64,000 nt of DNA, from contig NZ_JBFABG010000009.1 in NCBI RefSeq assembly GCF_040640215.1, forward strand, positions 1 to 64,000. Reading direction: 5' to 3'. Position 1 is the first letter of the stretch. Each line of letters begins with the position of its first letter. A program made the position numbers and the translations under genes. This DNA is from Actinosynnema sp040640215 (GTDB lineage: Bacteria > Actinomycetota > Actinomycetes > Mycobacteriales > Pseudonocardiaceae). Under the pieces are notes generated by a model. It made no database searches. It saw nothing but the letters and a program-made list of their open reading frames with translations, and had not been told where the DNA came from. Shown here one piece after another: positions 25,881 through 34,113 of the stretch.

Positions 25881-26745
25881 GGCGTCAAGTCTCGCTGATC
25901 GCTCCGCACCCGCTCGGCGAGGGGTACGCCAAAGCCCGTCCGACGGCATCGTGATCCCGGTCACCGCGATCGGTTTTCGGGGCGGTCGGAACTTTCCCCG
26001 GGCCCCGGTCGGGTGGCGGTGCGGGATTTTCCGCCGGGAGCGGGTTCGAGTTCCCGTAGCGGTCCGGAAATGCCCGGTGAACGATCGGGGGCAACCCGGT
26101 TGTCGGTACCCCGGGGTATTTGTGGGAGCAAGCTCGTTGCGGGATGTCGAAGAGTTCTGCGGACATTTTCCGCGAGTGTCCGCCGGGGCTCGTCGGAACA
26201 GCGCGTGATACCTCGCCGAACGCCGGGTTCACCCCAGGGGAACGGTGCGGGCGGGTGCTATACCGCAGCTATACTTCCGCGTCGCGCGACCGGGCGGGCG
26301 GGCACCCCGGCGAGCCTGTCGAGACGCGGTGCCGAGCGTGACGTTCGGGTCGCCGAAGGCGTGGTCACCCGCCCGCCGCCGGAACCGCCCGGCCACCGCC
26401 GCCCCGCGCCCCCGGCCACCCCGACCGCGCACAAGAGCGCTTGTCGGAGCCGGTGCGGAAGCACTCCGGTGCGGAACCGGCGACCGTCACCGGTACGGCC
26501 GAACGGCGGTGGCCGTGCGTATCGGGGGCCGCCGCCGCGCCCAGGCCGCCCCCGCGCCGGGCCGGCACCCGGCGGCGCGCGCTGCGCCGTTCGGCCGCAT
26601 ACCGCGCGAGTGCGTCCCGAGTGGTTCAAATGATATTTCCCCCCATCGCGCCGAGCTGGGCAACATGTCAACGCTTTAGCCGGGGGATTTCGGGGTTGAA
26701 CGCCCCCGGTGAAGCGTGCTCCGCATCGTCCAGTGGCTGGGGGTC
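25881..26745. other. 865-base intergenic region upstream of the cluster activators
   Basis: No credible coding frame or RNA gene is visible here. Base composition is less extreme in parts (for example AT-rich patches at 26620-26640, TGGTTCAAATGATATTT), which could hold the promoter of the first SARP gene. A 7-bp stem (CCGGGGG/CCCCCGG, 26680-26709) lies in the likely 5' leader just before the SARP start. The region marks the left border of the biosynthetic cluster. Confidence 0.4.
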
Positions 26746-27510
26746 ATGACCATGCAGGTGCAGATTCTCGGTGCTGTCGCGCTCGCCCAGGCAGATCGTC
26801 GGATGGGGGTGGCGGCCCGCCAGGTGCGCACCCTCCTGGCGCTGCTGGCGCTTTCCCCGGGAACGCCGGTCCCGTTCGACCAGTTGGTCGAGGAATTATG
26901 GGCCGGTAAACAGATGGGAAACGCGCGCAACGCGCTCCAGGCCAATGTGGTGCGCCTGCGGAAACTCCTGGAGCAGTTCACCGACCGGCCCGGCGACGAG
27001 CTGTTGCGCACGGTGAGCAGCGGCTACCTGCTGGACGTGCCCGGCGACGCGGTGGACGCGCACCTGTTCCGCGACCTCGCCGACCGGGGCTCCGACCGGG
27101 TGCACACCCGGCCCGACGAGGCGATCGAACTGCTGGAGCGGGCGCTGCGGCTGTGGCGCGGGCCGGCGCTGTTCGACGTGAGCGACGGACTGCGGTTCCG
27201 GATCGAGGCGGCCCGGCTGGACGAGCGCCGGCTCAGCGCCCGCGAGGACCTCATCGCGGCCAAGCTCGCCAACGGGGAGGACCGCGGCGTGGTCTCCGAG
27301 CTCAAGCAGCTCGCCGCCGAGTACCCGGAGCGCGAGCGGTTCAGCGAGCAGCTCATGGTCGCGCTCTACCGCAACGGCCGGCAGACCGAGGCGCTGGACG
27401 TGTTCCACCACACCCGCCGTCGCCTGGCCAGCGAACTGGGGCTGGAGCCCGGCCGCGCGATGCGCCGGCTTTACCAGGCGATCCTCGTCCACGACCAGGT
27501 CTTGCTGTAG
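26746..27510 (+). CDS. SARP-family pathway activator 1
   Basis: This ~254-residue regulator of the Streptomyces antibiotic regulatory protein class has an N-terminal OmpR-type winged helix DNA-binding domain (MQVQILGAVALAQADR, then RQVRTLLALLALSPG and ARNALQANVVRLRKLLE) and a bacterial transcriptional activation domain with TPR-like helices (DEAIELLERALRLWRGPAL, RAMRRLYQAILVHD). Such activators bind direct heptamer repeats next to -10 boxes and switch on clusters. Two ATGs, 26746 and 26752, are possible. It has one TTA codon (26896-26898). A second SARP follows 13 bases later. Confidence 0.93.
   Translation: MTMQVQILGAVALAQADRRMGVAARQVRTLLALLALSPGTPVPFDQLVEELWAGKQMGNARNALQANVVRLRKLLEQFTDRPGDELLRTVSSGYLLDVPGDAVDAHLFRDLADRGSDRVHTRPDEAIELLERALRLWRGPALFDVSDGLRFRIEAARLDERRLSAREDLIAAKLANGEDRGVVSELKQLAAEYPERERFSEQLMVALYRNGRQTEALDVFHHTRRRLASELGLEPGRAMRRLYQAILVHDQVLL
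26896..26898 (+). promoter_or_regulatory. TTA leucine codon in SARP 1 (bldA-type control point)
   Basis: Codon 51 of the first SARP gene is TTA (within GAG-GAA-TTA-TGG). In GC-rich actinomycetes TTA is read by one rare tRNA (bldA in Streptomyces) and often marks regulators tied to development. I did not find another TTA while reading the cluster genes, but I did not scan all of them codon by codon. Confidence 0.6.
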
Positions 27511-27523
27511 GAGGGGAAGCGAA

Positions 27524-28288
27524 GTGCTGGAGTTCCGGATCCTGGGGCCGGTCGAAGTCCACCACGACGGTGCCGAGGTGCCGCTGGACGGCTCGAAGCC
27601 GCGCACCGTGCTGACGGCGCTGCTGCTCGCCGACAACGGCGCGGTGTCCGACGCGCAGATGAGCGACTTCCTGTGGGGGCAGCACCCGCCCGCGACCTAC
27701 AACGCGCAGATCTACACCTACGTCTCGCGGCTGCGGAAAACGCTGCGCCGGGAAGTCGGCATCACCCGCCGCTCGCGCGGCTACGAATTGCGGCCCACGT
27801 CCTGCTCGTTCGACCTGAGGGAATTCGAGGACCAGGCCGCGCAGGGTCAGGCCGCGCTCGCCGCGAACCGCTTCGAGGACGCCGCCCGGCTGCTCCGCGG
27901 CGCGTTGCGGCTGTGGCGCGGGCCGGCGCTCACCGGCGTGTCCGAGCACCTGTCCGACGCCGAGGCACCTCGCCTGGAGGAGGGCCGGATCGCGGCCCTG
28001 GAGAGCCGGATCGAGGCCGACCTCGCCCTGGGCCGGCACGCGTCGCTGCTGCCCGAGCTGACCCGGCTGGTGCACCAGCACCCGCTCCAGGAGCGGTTCC
28101 GCGCCCAGCTCATGACCACCTTCTACCGCTGCGACCGGCAGGCCGACGCGCTCAGCCTGTACGAGGAGGGCCGCCGGATGCTGGCCGACGAGCTCGGCAT
28201 CGACCCCGGCTCGCTGCTGCGCGAGGTGCACCTGGCGATCCTCACCGCCGACCCGCTGCTCCAGGGACCCCGGCGCATCGCCGTATAG
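27524..28288 (+). CDS. SARP-family pathway activator 2
   Basis: A second SARP of 254 residues with the same domains as the first: winged helix (FRILGPVEVHHDGAEV; TVLTALLLADNGAVSD; ATYNAQIYTYVSRLRKTLR) and a BTAD domain (ALRLWRGPALTGVSEHLSDAEAPRLEEGR; RFRAQLMTTFYRCDRQADALSLYEEGRRML). It has a strong Shine-Dalgarno (AGGAGG) before the GTG at 27524. Two tandem SARPs are found in some clusters where one controls the other or each controls part of the genes. The two proteins are similar in design but differ in sequence. Confidence 0.93.
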   Translation: MLEFRILGPVEVHHDGAEVPLDGSKPRTVLTALLLADNGAVSDAQMSDFLWGQHPPATYNAQIYTYVSRLRKTLRREVGITRRSRGYELRPTSCSFDLREFEDQAAQGQAALAANRFEDAARLLRGALRLWRGPALTGVSEHLSDAEAPRLEEGRIAALESRIEADLALGRHASLLPELTRLVHQHPLQERFRAQLMTTFYRCDRQADALSLYEEGRRMLADELGIDPGSLLREVHLAILTADPLLQGPRRIAV

Positions 28289-28311
28289 GTCCCCGCATAG
28301 GCCGGATATAG
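28285..28311 (+). promoter_or_regulatory. ATAG direct repeats before the PKS operon
   Basis: Three ATAG-containing words start at 28285, 28297 and 28308, spaced 12 and 11 bases, in an AT-richer patch overlapping the SARP 2 stop codon and 56 bases before the ACP start. This resembles a SARP binding site of a different sequence from the GTCAGCS boxes, or a promoter element. The evidence is weak because spacing is not uniform. Confidence 0.3.
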
Positions 28312-28366
28312 CCGCCGAAAGCACGCTGGGAAACGAAGCGGAATCCCGTGTGCTTGGAGGCCCAAG

Positions 28367-28630
28367 GTGACCAGTTCGGTGAGCGTCGACGCGGACGGCA
28401 AGGCGAAGATCAAGGAGATCGTGTCCGAAATCCTCGAAATCGACCCCGAGGAGATGACCGACACCAGCCTGTTCAAGGAGGACCACGACGCCGATTCGCT
28501 GGGCGCGATCGAGATCCTGTCCGCCCTGGAGCGCACCTTCGGCGTCGAGATCGACCAGGCCGAGCTGACCCGCATGGTCAACCTCGAAGGCGTCATCGCC
28601 GTCGTCGCCGAAGCCCAGGCCGCCAAGTAG
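28367..28630 (+). CDS. Acyl carrier protein of the type II PKS
   Basis: This 87-residue ACP has the phosphopantetheine serine Ser44 in DADSLGAIE and a four-helix pattern (AKIKEIVSEILEIDPEEM; VDQAELTRM-like third helix). It begins the operon ACP-KS-hydrolase-hotdog-CLF-DH-DH-KR-isomerase. It carries the growing chain between the ketosynthase, ketoreductase and dehydratase. GTG at 28367 follows GGAGG-like sequence (CTTGGAGGCCCAAG). Confidence 0.93.
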   Translation: MTSSVSVDADGKAKIKEIVSEILEIDPEEMTDTSLFKEDHDADSLGAIEILSALERTFGVEIDQAELTRMVNLEGVIAVVAEAQAAK

Positions 28631-28658
28631 ACCGCGGCACGGGCACCGGGAGGACGCG

Positions 28659-29891
28659 ATGCGCGACGGAGGGCGGCAGCCGCGCCGGGTGGTGGTCACG
28701 GGACTGGGCGTGGTCACCAGCATCGGCATCGGCGTCACCGAGTTCCTGGCCGGCCTGCGCGAGGGCCGCAGCGGCGTGAAGCCGATCACCTCGTTCGACA
28801 CGACGGGGTTCAGCCACGCCAACGGCTGCGAGGTCGCCGACTTCGACCCGGCGGCGTGGCTGGAGCGGGTCGACCCGGCCGAGCTGGGCCGGGCGAGCCA
28901 GTTCTCCGCCGCCGCCGCCCGGATGGCGGTCGCCGACGCGGCGCTGGACCTGGCCGAGCTGCGCGGCAAGCGCGCGCTGGTGTCGGTGGGCACGACCGAC
29001 GCCGAGTCGCGCGACCTGGACAACCTGGTCGCCGACCAGCTCCGGGACGGCCCGGAGTCGTGGGACCCCGTCGTGGCCCGCCGCTCCACGGCCGGCCGGC
29101 TGTCCTCCAGCATCGTGCGCGAGCTGGCGCTGACCGACGTCGAGGCGGTCACCATCCCGACCGCGTGCGCGGCGGGCAACTACGCCATCGGCTACGGCTT
29201 CGACGCCATCCGCGAGGGCGAGGTCGAGGTGGCGCTGTGCGGCGGCGCGGACGCCGTGTGCCGCAAGACGTTCACCGGCTTCTACCGGCTGGGCACCATC
29301 GCGCCGGAGGTCTGCCAGCCGTTCGAGAAGGACCGCAAGGGCATCCTGACCGGCGAGGGCGCGGGCATCCTGGTGATGGAGTCGCTGGAGTCGGCGCTGG
29401 CCCGAGGCGCGCGGATCTACGCCGAGGTGCTCGGCTACGGCCTCAACTGCGACGCCAACCACCCGGTGGCCCCCGACCGCGACTCGCTGGCCCGGTGCAT
29501 CGAGCTCGCCCACCGCAGCGCGGGCGTGAAGCCGGCGGACGTCGACTTCATCTCCGCGCACGGCACCGGCACGAAGGCCAACGACGTCACCGAGTCCGGC
29601 GCGATCCGGCAGGTGTTCGACGTGCCGCCGCCGGTGGTGTCGATCAAGTCGATGCTCGGCCACTCGATGGGCGCGGCGAGCGCGCTGGCGTCGGCGGCGT
29701 GCGCGCTGGCGATCCAGGAGGGCTTCATCCCGCCCACGATCAACCACCACGAGACCGACCCCGAGTGCGGTGTGGACTGCGTGCCCAACGCGGCCCGGCC
29801 GGCGAGCCTGGACGTGGTGCAGAACAACGCGCTGGCGTTCGCGGGCAACAACGCCGTGCTCATCCTCGGCCGGTACCGGGATGCGCCCTGA
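28659..29891 (+). CDS. Ketosynthase alpha (KS, type II PKS)
   Basis: This 410-residue FabF-fold enzyme has an intact Cys-His-His set: Cys170 in PTACAAGNYAIG, His301 in SAHGTGTKAND and His335 in SMLGHSMGAA. With a separate chain-length factor encoded downstream it makes the KS-CLF heterodimer. The presence of ketoreductase and two dehydratase subunits in the same operon points to a highly reducing type II system that builds a polyene chain, as in ishigamide, skyllamycin-type cinnamoyl or asukamycin-type pathways, rather than an aromatic polyketide. ATG at 28659 has a GGGAGG site upstream. Confidence 0.92.
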   Translation: MRDGGRQPRRVVVTGLGVVTSIGIGVTEFLAGLREGRSGVKPITSFDTTGFSHANGCEVADFDPAAWLERVDPAELGRASQFSAAAARMAVADAALDLAELRGKRALVSVGTTDAESRDLDNLVADQLRDGPESWDPVVARRSTAGRLSSSIVRELALTDVEAVTIPTACAAGNYAIGYGFDAIREGEVEVALCGGADAVCRKTFTGFYRLGTIAPEVCQPFEKDRKGILTGEGAGILVMESLESALARGARIYAEVLGYGLNCDANHPVAPDRDSLARCIELAHRSAGVKPADVDFISAHGTGTKANDVTESGAIRQVFDVPPPVVSIKSMLGHSMGAASALASAACALAIQEGFIPPTINHHETDPECGVDCVPNAARPASLDVVQNNALAFAGNNAVLILGRYRDAP

Positions 29892-30604
29892 TGGGACGGG
29901 GGGCGCTCGTCCTGCACGGCCTGGCGGGCAAGGCGGCGGTGTGGGACCCGGTCACCGCCGCGCTGCGCGGCCGGTTCGCCACCACCGCGCCGGACCTGCC
30001 CTGGCACGGCATGGCCGACCCGGCGTGGGCGCACCGGCCCGACCCCGGCCGGCACGTCGTGGACGCGGTGCGCGACGACCACGACGTCGTGGTGGCGCAC
30101 TCGATGGCGGCGATGCTGCTGGTCGAGGCGTACGCCGACGGCCGGGTCCGCCCGCGCCCGACCGTGCTGCTGTGCCCGTTCTACCGGCCGGACCCGGCCG
30201 GGTTCGACTGGCCCACGATCTCCTACTACCTCAACGACTTCCACCGCACGTTCGGCGAGGCGCTGCGGGTCGGCGAGACCGGCCGCTTCCCGCCGGCCCG
30301 CCGCGAGTGGCTGGCCCGGTCGCTGCGCGACCAGGTCGGGCCCTACGGCTGGACGCGGTGGTTCGAGACCTACTTGCGCACCCCGTTCCTGGACGTCGGC
30401 GCGATCGACGCGCCGGTGCTGGTGGTGAGCGGCGCGGACGACGTCGCCGCCCGCCCCGAGGACGGCCGCGCGCTGGCCCAAGCGCTGCCCCGCGCCCGGT
30501 TCGAGCTCCTCGACGGGTGCGGCCACTTCCCGATGACCGAACAGCCCGACCGGCTCGCGGCCCTGGTCCGCGACTTCTTCGAGGAAAGCCTGGAGTTGAC
30601 GTGA
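29891..30604 (+). CDS. Alpha/beta hydrolase (editing thioesterase candidate)
   Basis: This 237-residue alpha/beta hydrolase has the oxyanion strand VLHGLAGKAAVWDPV, nucleophile elbow AHSMAA (Ser in place of the usual G-x-S-x-G glycine neighbours), acid in VSGADDVAARP and His in GCGHFPM. It overlaps the KS gene by one base (TGATG) and the hotdog gene by four. In type II PKS operons such hydrolases release or proofread ACP-bound chains. Its exact substrate cannot be seen. Confidence 0.8.
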   Translation: MGRGALVLHGLAGKAAVWDPVTAALRGRFATTAPDLPWHGMADPAWAHRPDPGRHVVDAVRDDHDVVVAHSMAAMLLVEAYADGRVRPRPTVLLCPFYRPDPAGFDWPTISYYLNDFHRTFGEALRVGETGRFPPARREWLARSLRDQVGPYGWTRWFETYLRTPFLDVGAIDAPVLVVSGADDVAARPEDGRALAQALPRARFELLDGCGHFPMTEQPDRLAALVRDFFEESLELT

Positions 30605-31548
30605 CGACCACCTCCGTTTCGCTGCGGCCCCGCTACGAGGGCTCCAACATCTGCACCTGGATCGGCTTCAAGCACGTCAACTACCTGGTCGAGGAGGCCG
30701 TGCTGGACCACCTGCGGCAGAGCGGGTTCCCGGCCGGGCAGCTCTACGAGAGGTTCGGGCTGTGCACCGACCTCGTCGACCTGGACACCAAGATCCTCAC
30801 CGCGTTCCACATCGACGACCTGGCCCAGGCGACCGTCGCGCGGGTCGGCGGGGGCGAGGGGCCGCTGAAGCTGCTCGTCGAGCTGACCGTGCAGCGGGAC
30901 GGCAAGACCGTGAAGGCGGTCAAGTCCAAGGTCTCGGTGGCGTTCCGGCTCGACCCGCACGGCTTCGACGCCGAGCCGGTGCCGGCCGAGCTCGCGCCGC
31001 ACGTGGTGGAGAAGATCGGTGGGGCCGCGCCGCAGGACGTCGAGCCGATCGCGGTCGGCGACGCCGACCCGCTGGACCTGCTCACCGCCGGGCGCAACGC
31101 GTTCGCGTGGGCGTGGCGGATCCCGTACTTCTACTGCCACTTCACCGAGCGCGTGCAGATGTCGGGCTACCTGCGCCAGATGGAGGAGGTCCTGGACCTC
31201 TTCGTGCAGGACCGGGGCGCGTCCATCAAGACGTTGCTGGACGAGCAGAACTGGATCCCGGTGGTGCCGCACTCGCGCATCACGTTCACCGACGAGGCGA
31301 ACATGGAGGAGACGCTCTACACGGTGTTCACCGTGGAGGAGGTCTTCAAGAAGTTCACCTTCACCGCGCGGATGGACTGCTACGTGCTGCGCGAGGGCGA
31401 GCTCGTGCGGACCGCCACCGGGAAGATCACCCACGGTTGGGCGGTCATCGAGAACCGCAAGGACTGGAGCCTGGTGAACTTCGACGACCGGCTCATCGGC
31501 GCGATCACCGGCAAGGCCGGGTCGCTGTCGGGCCGGGGTGCGTCGTGA
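30601..31548 (+). CDS. Double-hotdog thioesterase/dehydratase-like protein
   Basis: A 315-residue protein with two hotdog-like halves: first half around WIGFKHVNYLVEEAVLDHLRQSG and a strand set with AFRLDPHGF; second half around VVPHSRITFTDEANMEETLYTVFTVEEVFKKFTFTARMDCYVL. The double-hotdog arrangement is used by thioesterases and by some hydratase/dehydratases. Charged residues are present in both halves, but I cannot fix catalytic ones. GTG overlaps the preceding stop. Similar genes occur in highly reducing type II PKS clusters. A thioesterase or chain-handling role is the most likely; a dehydratase role is the alternative. Confidence 0.6.
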   Translation: MTTTSVSLRPRYEGSNICTWIGFKHVNYLVEEAVLDHLRQSGFPAGQLYERFGLCTDLVDLDTKILTAFHIDDLAQATVARVGGGEGPLKLLVELTVQRDGKTVKAVKSKVSVAFRLDPHGFDAEPVPAELAPHVVEKIGGAAPQDVEPIAVGDADPLDLLTAGRNAFAWAWRIPYFYCHFTERVQMSGYLRQMEEVLDLFVQDRGASIKTLLDEQNWIPVVPHSRITFTDEANMEETLYTVFTVEEVFKKFTFTARMDCYVLREGELVRTATGKITHGWAVIENRKDWSLVNFDDRLIGAITGKAGSLSGRGAS

Positions 31549-32606
31549 CCGCTGCGGCGGAGACCGCCACCGCCGACCCCGCGGTGGACGCGCTCGTCTT
31601 CTCGGCGTGGTCGGCGATCTCGCCCTTCGGGGTGGGCGCGGAGGCGTTCGCCGAGGGCGTCCGGGCGGGTGCTTCGGCGCTCGCCCCGTCCGACGGGCCG
31701 TTCCCGTCGGCCGCCCTGGTGCCCGACTTCAGCGCCCGGGAGTCTTTGGGGCGCAAGGGGACCCGGTCGATGGACCGGGTGACGGCGTTGGCCGTCGGCA
31801 CGGTCGGGCGGCTGCTGGAGGAGTGCGGACCGGAGCTGCTGGCACGACCCGACCGGGTCGGCGTCGTGCTGGGCACCGGGTCCGGCAGCGTCCAGTCGAT
31901 CATGGACTTCACCCGGGACGCGCTGACCGGCGAGAAGCCCTACCACGTCGACCCGGCGCTGTTCCCCAACACGGTGATGAACCGCGCCGCCGGGCAGAGC
32001 GCGATCTGGCACAAGATCAAGGGCCCCAACACGACCATCGCCGGCGGCGCGCTGACCGGCCTGCTCGCGCTGAGCTACGCCACGCGGCTGCTGCGCGGCG
32101 GCCACTGCGACCGCGTGCTGGTCGGCGCGGCCGAGGAGTACTCGACGCAGCGCGCGTGGCTGGAGTGGCGCGGCGGCGACGGTTCCGCCGCACCGCTGGG
32201 CGAGGGCGGCGCGGTGTTCCTGCTGGAGTCCGAGCACGCCGCCGCGACCGCCGGCCGGCCGGTGCTGGCCCGGCCGGTCGCGACCCGGTTCCGCGGCTTC
32301 CCCGAGCCCGGCGGCGCGGACGCCGCGTTGACGACGTGCGTGCGCTCGGCGCTCGACGAGGCCGGGGTGACCGGTGCCGACATCGCGTTCGTCGCGGCGG
32401 ACGCCGGTGCGGACGCGGCGGTCGTGGCGGCCCTGGGCCGCACGCCCGAGTGGCTGCGCTGCGCGCCGCTGGTCGGCGACACCTCCGCAGCGGCGGCGAG
32501 CTTCCTGCTGGCGGCGGCGGTCGCGACCGGCCGCTCCGGGCACGCCCTGGTGACCGGCGTCGAACCGGACGGCACGGTCGGCTGCACGGTCCTGGAGCTG
32601 CCATGA
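31545..32606 (+). CDS. Chain-length factor (KS beta)
   Basis: This 353-residue ketosynthase homologue lacks the catalytic cysteine: at the nucleophile position it reads NTTIAGGALTGLLALS, and the His motifs of the active KS are absent. That is the mark of a chain-length factor, which pairs with KS alpha and sets the number of extensions. It is shorter than standard CLFs (about 400 residues). Unusually, KS and CLF are not adjacent but separated by the hydrolase and the hotdog gene. GTG 31545 overlaps the preceding stop. Confidence 0.88.
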   Translation: MTAAAETATADPAVDALVFSAWSAISPFGVGAEAFAEGVRAGASALAPSDGPFPSAALVPDFSARESLGRKGTRSMDRVTALAVGTVGRLLEECGPELLARPDRVGVVLGTGSGSVQSIMDFTRDALTGEKPYHVDPALFPNTVMNRAAGQSAIWHKIKGPNTTIAGGALTGLLALSYATRLLRGGHCDRVLVGAAEEYSTQRAWLEWRGGDGSAAPLGEGGAVFLLESEHAAATAGRPVLARPVATRFRGFPEPGGADAALTTCVRSALDEAGVTGADIAFVAADAGADAAVVAALGRTPEWLRCAPLVGDTSAAAASFLLAAAVATGRSGHALVTGVEPDGTVGCTVLELP

Positions 32607-32920
32607 CCGCGGTGTCCACCACCCGGGTCCGCGTCGACCCGGCCGACCCCGTGTTCGCCGGGCACTACCCCGGGTTCCCGATCCTGCCGGGCCTGTTCGT
32701 GGTCGAGCACGTGCGGGCCGCGCTGCGCGAGCGGGAGCCCGGGTTGCGCGTGACGGCGCTGGACCGGGCGAAGTTCCTGCGCCCGGTGTTCCCCGGCGAC
32801 GACCTGGTCGTCAAGACGACGCTGACCCGCGAGGAGGACCAGGTGCGCTGCGTGGCCGAGGTGTCGACCGCCGACGGCCCGGTCGCCGAGTTCAAGCTCC
32901 GCCTCGGCGGTGCGGCGTGA
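32603..32920 (+). CDS. FabZ-like dehydratase half with catalytic His
   Basis: A 105-residue hotdog protein with the FabZ signature GHYPGFPILPGLFVVEHV: His21 and Glu35 correspond to the catalytic pair and the central helix. It lacks the usual N-terminal FabZ segment (IPHRxPFLLVD). The next gene supplies exactly that segment but not the GHFP motif. The two products are likely to form a heterodimeric dehydratase of the type described for aryl polyene and related polyene systems. ATG at 32603 overlaps the CLF stop. Confidence 0.85.
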   Translation: MTAVSTTRVRVDPADPVFAGHYPGFPILPGLFVVEHVRAALREREPGLRVTALDRAKFLRPVFPGDDLVVKTTLTREEDQVRCVAEVSTADGPVAEFKLRLGGAA

Positions 32921-33381
32921 CCGGCCTGGCCGCGATCCGGCGGATCATCCCGCACCGCCACCCGGTGCTGCTGGTCGACCGGGTGGTCGAGGTGGACCCG
33001 GGCCGGAGCATCGTGGTGCTCAAGGCGGTGAGCGGGCGGGAACCCTGCTACGCGGACGGGACCGAGGAGGCGTACCCGGTCGGGCTGCTGCTGGAGTCGT
33101 GGGCCCAGTCCGCCGTGCTGCTGACCCGCTGGCAGAACCCGAACCCGGACGTGCTGGCGGACAAGGTGGAGCTGATCACCGGCATCCGGGACGCGGTGCT
33201 GCACGGGGAGGTGTTCCCCGGCGACGTCGTGGAACACCACGTGGAGCTGGTCCGCGAGGTCGCGGACGCCGCGATCCTCGCCGGCCACAGCCTGGTCGCC
33301 GGCCGCAGGGTGCTGGAGATCGGTTCGTTCACGATGGCGCGGCGCGGCGTCGAGGTGCTGCGCCCGGAGGGAGTGGCATGA
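32917..33381 (+). CDS. FabZ-like dehydratase half, partner subunit
   Basis: A 154-residue hotdog protein beginning with the typical FabZ N-terminus IIPHRHPVLLVDRVVEV and with the central helix VGLLLESWAQSAVLL. At the place of the catalytic GHFP it reads EAYPVGLLLE, so the His is missing while the Glu remains. It is therefore a partner of the 105-residue subunit rather than an independent dehydratase. The start GTG overlaps the stop of that gene, which fits co-translation of two subunits of one enzyme that dehydrates 3-hydroxyacyl-ACP. Confidence 0.82.
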   Translation: MTGLAAIRRIIPHRHPVLLVDRVVEVDPGRSIVVLKAVSGREPCYADGTEEAYPVGLLLESWAQSAVLLTRWQNPNPDVLADKVELITGIRDAVLHGEVFPGDVVEHHVELVREVADAAILAGHSLVAGRRVLEIGSFTMARRGVEVLRPEGVA

Positions 33382-34112
33382 GGCGCGTCGCACTGGTCAC
33401 GGGCGGGTCCCGGGGCATCGGGCACCGGGTGGTGACCCGGCTGGCCCAGGACGGGTACGACGTGGCGTTCTGCTACCAGGCCAACGAGGACGCCGCCGGC
33501 GTGGTGGCGAAGGAGGCCGCCGAGGCCGGGGCCGCCGTCCACGTCGCACGGGTGGACGTCGCCGAGAAGCGCGAGGTGGACCGGTTCGTCAAGGACGCGG
33601 AGAAGGAGCTCGGGCCGCTGCACGCCGTCGTGTCGTGCGCGGGCATCGTCCGGGACAACCCGTTGGTGCTGCTGAAGGAGGAGGACTGGCAGCGCGTGCT
33701 GCGCGTCAACCTCGACGGCACCTACCACCTGTGCAAGGCCGCCGCCTTCGCCATGATGAAGCGCAAGGCGGGCGCGGTGGTCACCCTGTCGTCGGTGGCG
33801 GGCGTCCACGGCAACGCCGCGCAGACCAACTACTCCGCGTCCAAGGCGGGGATCATCGGGTTCAGCAAGGCGCTGTCCAAGGAGGTCGGCAAGTACGGCA
33901 TCCGGGTCAACGCGGTCGCGCCCGGCTTCATCGAGACCGACATGGTCGCGGGCCTGGGCGAGGAGTTCGCGGCGAAGATGACCGCGCAGATCCCGTTGGG
34001 GCGCTTCGGGAAACCCGAGGAGGTCGCCGACCTGGTGGCGTTCCTGGTGTCGGACCGGGCGTCCTACGTCACCGGCCAGGTCTTCGGCGTCGACGGCGGC
34101 CTGGTGATCTGA
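33378..34112 (+). CDS. FabG-like 3-ketoacyl-ACP reductase (KR)
   Basis: A 244-residue short-chain dehydrogenase with NADPH-binding GGSRGIG at 9-15, NAG-equivalent SCAGIVRD, and the catalytic Ser/Tyr/Lys in SSVAGVHGN and NYSASKAG, ending in GQVFGVDGGLVI. It reduces the beta-keto group of each elongated chain before dehydration. It shares the operon with the split dehydratase. ATG at 33378 overlaps the preceding gene by four bases. Confidence 0.93.
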   Translation: MRRVALVTGGSRGIGHRVVTRLAQDGYDVAFCYQANEDAAGVVAKEAAEAGAAVHVARVDVAEKREVDRFVKDAEKELGPLHAVVSCAGIVRDNPLVLLKEEDWQRVLRVNLDGTYHLCKAAAFAMMKRKAGAVVTLSSVAGVHGNAAQTNYSASKAGIIGFSKALSKEVGKYGIRVNAVAPGFIETDMVAGLGEEFAAKMTAQIPLGRFGKPEEVADLVAFLVSDRASYVTGQVFGVDGGLVI

Positions 34113-34113
34113 G

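Noticed and set aside
25881..26745. Short frames as small genes in the gap before the SARPs
   Set aside because: All are Arg/Pro/Gly-rich on both strands, lack ribosome binding sites and show no domain.
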